Origin: Methylococcaceae bacterium
GTDB lineage: Bacteria > Pseudomonadota > Gammaproteobacteria > Methylococcales > Methylomonadaceae
Length of the DNA stretch: 7,268 nucleotides
Reading direction: 5' to 3'
Assembly (NCBI GenBank): GCA_003155565.1
Contig: PMDM01000301.1
Location: 1-7,268, forward strand
The translations under genes and the position numbers were made by a program. The notes below the pieces were generated by a model. It did not search any database. It saw only the letters and a program-made list of their open reading frames with translations, and had not been told where the DNA came from. Below, in pieces: positions 6,541-7,268 of the stretch. The stretch's first letter is position 1. Each line of letters opens with the position of its first letter.

Positions 6541-6972
6541 TTATTTCTTATTCCAGTTAGTAATGTCCGCGCCTGCATCGACACCACCTTCAATGCCGTC
6601 TGAGCCATAAGAATACAGGTCAAACTCACCATGTATGCCGGGTTTAAGATAAAAATACGGCTTACCCCAGGCATCAGTAGGCAATTGGTCGAGATAACCG
6701 CCCTGCTTCCAATGCGTGCCAGCAGGCAAATTGGCTGGCTTAGTCACCAGCGCTTCCAGCCCTTGTTCAGTCGTCGGATAGCTGTAATTGTCAAGCCGGT
6801 ACAAATCCAGCGCCGCTGTAATCGCCCTAATATCCTGTAGAGTACGTGTTGCTCTGGCCTCATCGGGCCTACCCATGATTTTCGGCACAATAATAGAGGC
6901 CAAAATTCCCAGGATGACGACAACAATCATGACTTCAATCAGAGTAAAACCGCGATATTTTTTATCAGACAT
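6541..6972 (-). CDS. gspG: GspG, major pseudopilin
   Basis: GspG is the major pseudopilin; after cleavage and methylation by the prepilin peptidase it polymerises into the periplasmic pseudopilus that pushes substrates through the secretin. The 143 residues are standard. The leader is MSDKKYRG/FTLIEVMIVVVILGILASIIVP, cleaved after G8, with Glu13 at mature +5. Next come the family landmarks GRPDEARATRTLQDI (34-48), YPTTEQGLEAL (65-75), YLDQLPTDAWGKPYFY (93-108) and the C-terminal GSDGIEGGVDAGADITNW loop (123-140), whose aspartates match the calcium-binding site. It is the first gene of the - strand operon. The ATG has no clear ribosome binding site; the bases before it are AT-rich. Confidence 0.97.
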   Translation of the reverse strand: MSDKKYRGFTLIEVMIVVVILGILASIIVPKIMGRPDEARATRTLQDIRAITAALDLYRLDNYSYPTTEQGLEALVTKPANLPAGTHWKQGGYLDQLPTDAWGKPYFYLKPGIHGEFDLYSYGSDGIEGGVDAGADITNWNKK

Positions 6973-7268
6973 AAGATTTTTTAGGGTGAAAGCAATAGAT
7001 TATTAGTAAGTCCGCGCAAATGACGAGAAATAAATGATAAGAGTAGAAAGCAAAAATGACAGGATTATTACAGCATTGTAATTTAAAGGCTTTACAGGGC
7101 TTCTCAAACCGCTTCCTGGCAATGCCTACCTAAAATTCAAAAATCCCCTCTCCTGCTGGAGAGGTTTGAGGTGAGGAAAAGAAAATCACACTTTACATTC
7201 CCCTCATCCTAACTTTCTTGGCAAAAACCGCCTGCCCACCCTACTTATTGATTCGGCCTGTTGATGTT
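6973..7268. other. Upstream region of the gspG operon, no gene seen
   Basis: I find no believable gene in these 296 bases. The promoter of gspG-M should lie here. On the - strand a TACAAT (complement of 7075-7080) could be a -10 box, but no good -35 hexamer lies 16-18 bases upstream of it, so I do not call a promoter. A small hairpin repeat at 7147-7209 is listed separately. Confidence 0.5.
7147..7209. repeat. Small intergenic hairpin repeat
   Basis: CCTCTCC (7147-7153) and GGAGAGG (7158-7164) form a perfect 7-bp stem with a 4-base loop. A second, weaker pairing joins GGTGAGG (7170-7176) to CCTCATC (7202-7208) with one G-U-type pair. This CT-rich/GA-rich layout resembles the short intergenic repeats found in many bacterial genomes. 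No T-run follows, so it is not a clear terminator. Confidence 0.4.

Noticed and set aside
26..6972. Type IV pilus instead of T2SS
   Set aside because: The full G-H-I-J-K-L-M order, the GspK lacking Glu at +5 and the GspL/GspM pair are T2SS-specific.
7021..7140. Sigma-70 or sigma-54 promoter for gspG
   Set aside because: Only an isolated TACAAT was found, with no -35 at the right spacing, and no GG-N10-GC pattern with the other sigma-54 bases was seen.
6399..7259. 13-base direct repeat ATTGATTCGGCCT at 6399-6411 and 7247-7259, flanking gspG
   Set aside because: One such match is nearly expected by chance in a window this long, and the flanking bases do not extend it, so it is not evidence for a transposed gspG unit.

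Overview
The window is a chromosomal type II secretion system (T2SS, general secretory pathway) locus from a Gram-negative bacterium. The inner-membrane genes (gspF, L, M) and all five pseudopilin genes (gspG, H, I, J, K) are complete and look intact. Moderate base composition, short overlapping genes and intergenic REP-like repeats built on CCGTTCG...TGAGC suggest a gammaproteobacterium. A methanotroph-like (Methylococcales) host is only a guess from the general look of the sequence. The window does not contain enough to fix the genus.

Layout: bases 1-21 appear to be the last codons of gspE, followed 4 bases later by gspF on the + strand (26-1237). A 285-bp gap with an imperfect inverted repeat leads to an unrecognised 159-residue protein gene (1523-2002, +) whose N-terminus looks like a ribbon-helix-helix DNA-binding fold. 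Then comes a 281-bp non-coding patch packed with three inverted-repeat structures, one of them a 121-bp MITE-like element with perfect 13-bp ends starting and ending in TA. The rest is on the - strand and is read right to left: gspG (6972-6541), a 157-bp gap holding a REP-like repeat, then gspH, I, J, K, L and M (6383-2284), each overlapping the next by 1-20 bases. The last 296 bases, upstream of gspG, contain no gene that I can see but hold the gspG promoter region and a small hairpin repeat.

How the genes work together: GspE (cytoplasmic ATPase) and GspF (polytopic membrane protein) form the assembly motor. GspL recruits GspE to the membrane and pairs with GspM. GspG is the major pseudopilin that polymerises into the periplasmic pseudopilus, and GspH, I, J and K are minor pseudopilins forming and initiating its tip. 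The locus is split: E-F run on the + strand and G-M run convergently on the - strand, with the RHH-like gene and repeats between them. GspC, GspD (secretin), GspN and GspO (prepilin peptidase) are not in the window and must lie elsewhere if the system is functional.

Three start codons matter. GspL should start at 3973, not at the longer in-frame ATG at 4057. GspM most likely starts at a TTG at 2790 behind a GGAGG. GspJ starts at the ATG at 5500. I see no evidence for a previously undescribed multi-gene system. The unrecognised RHH-like gene and the repeat cluster are the least ordinary content.
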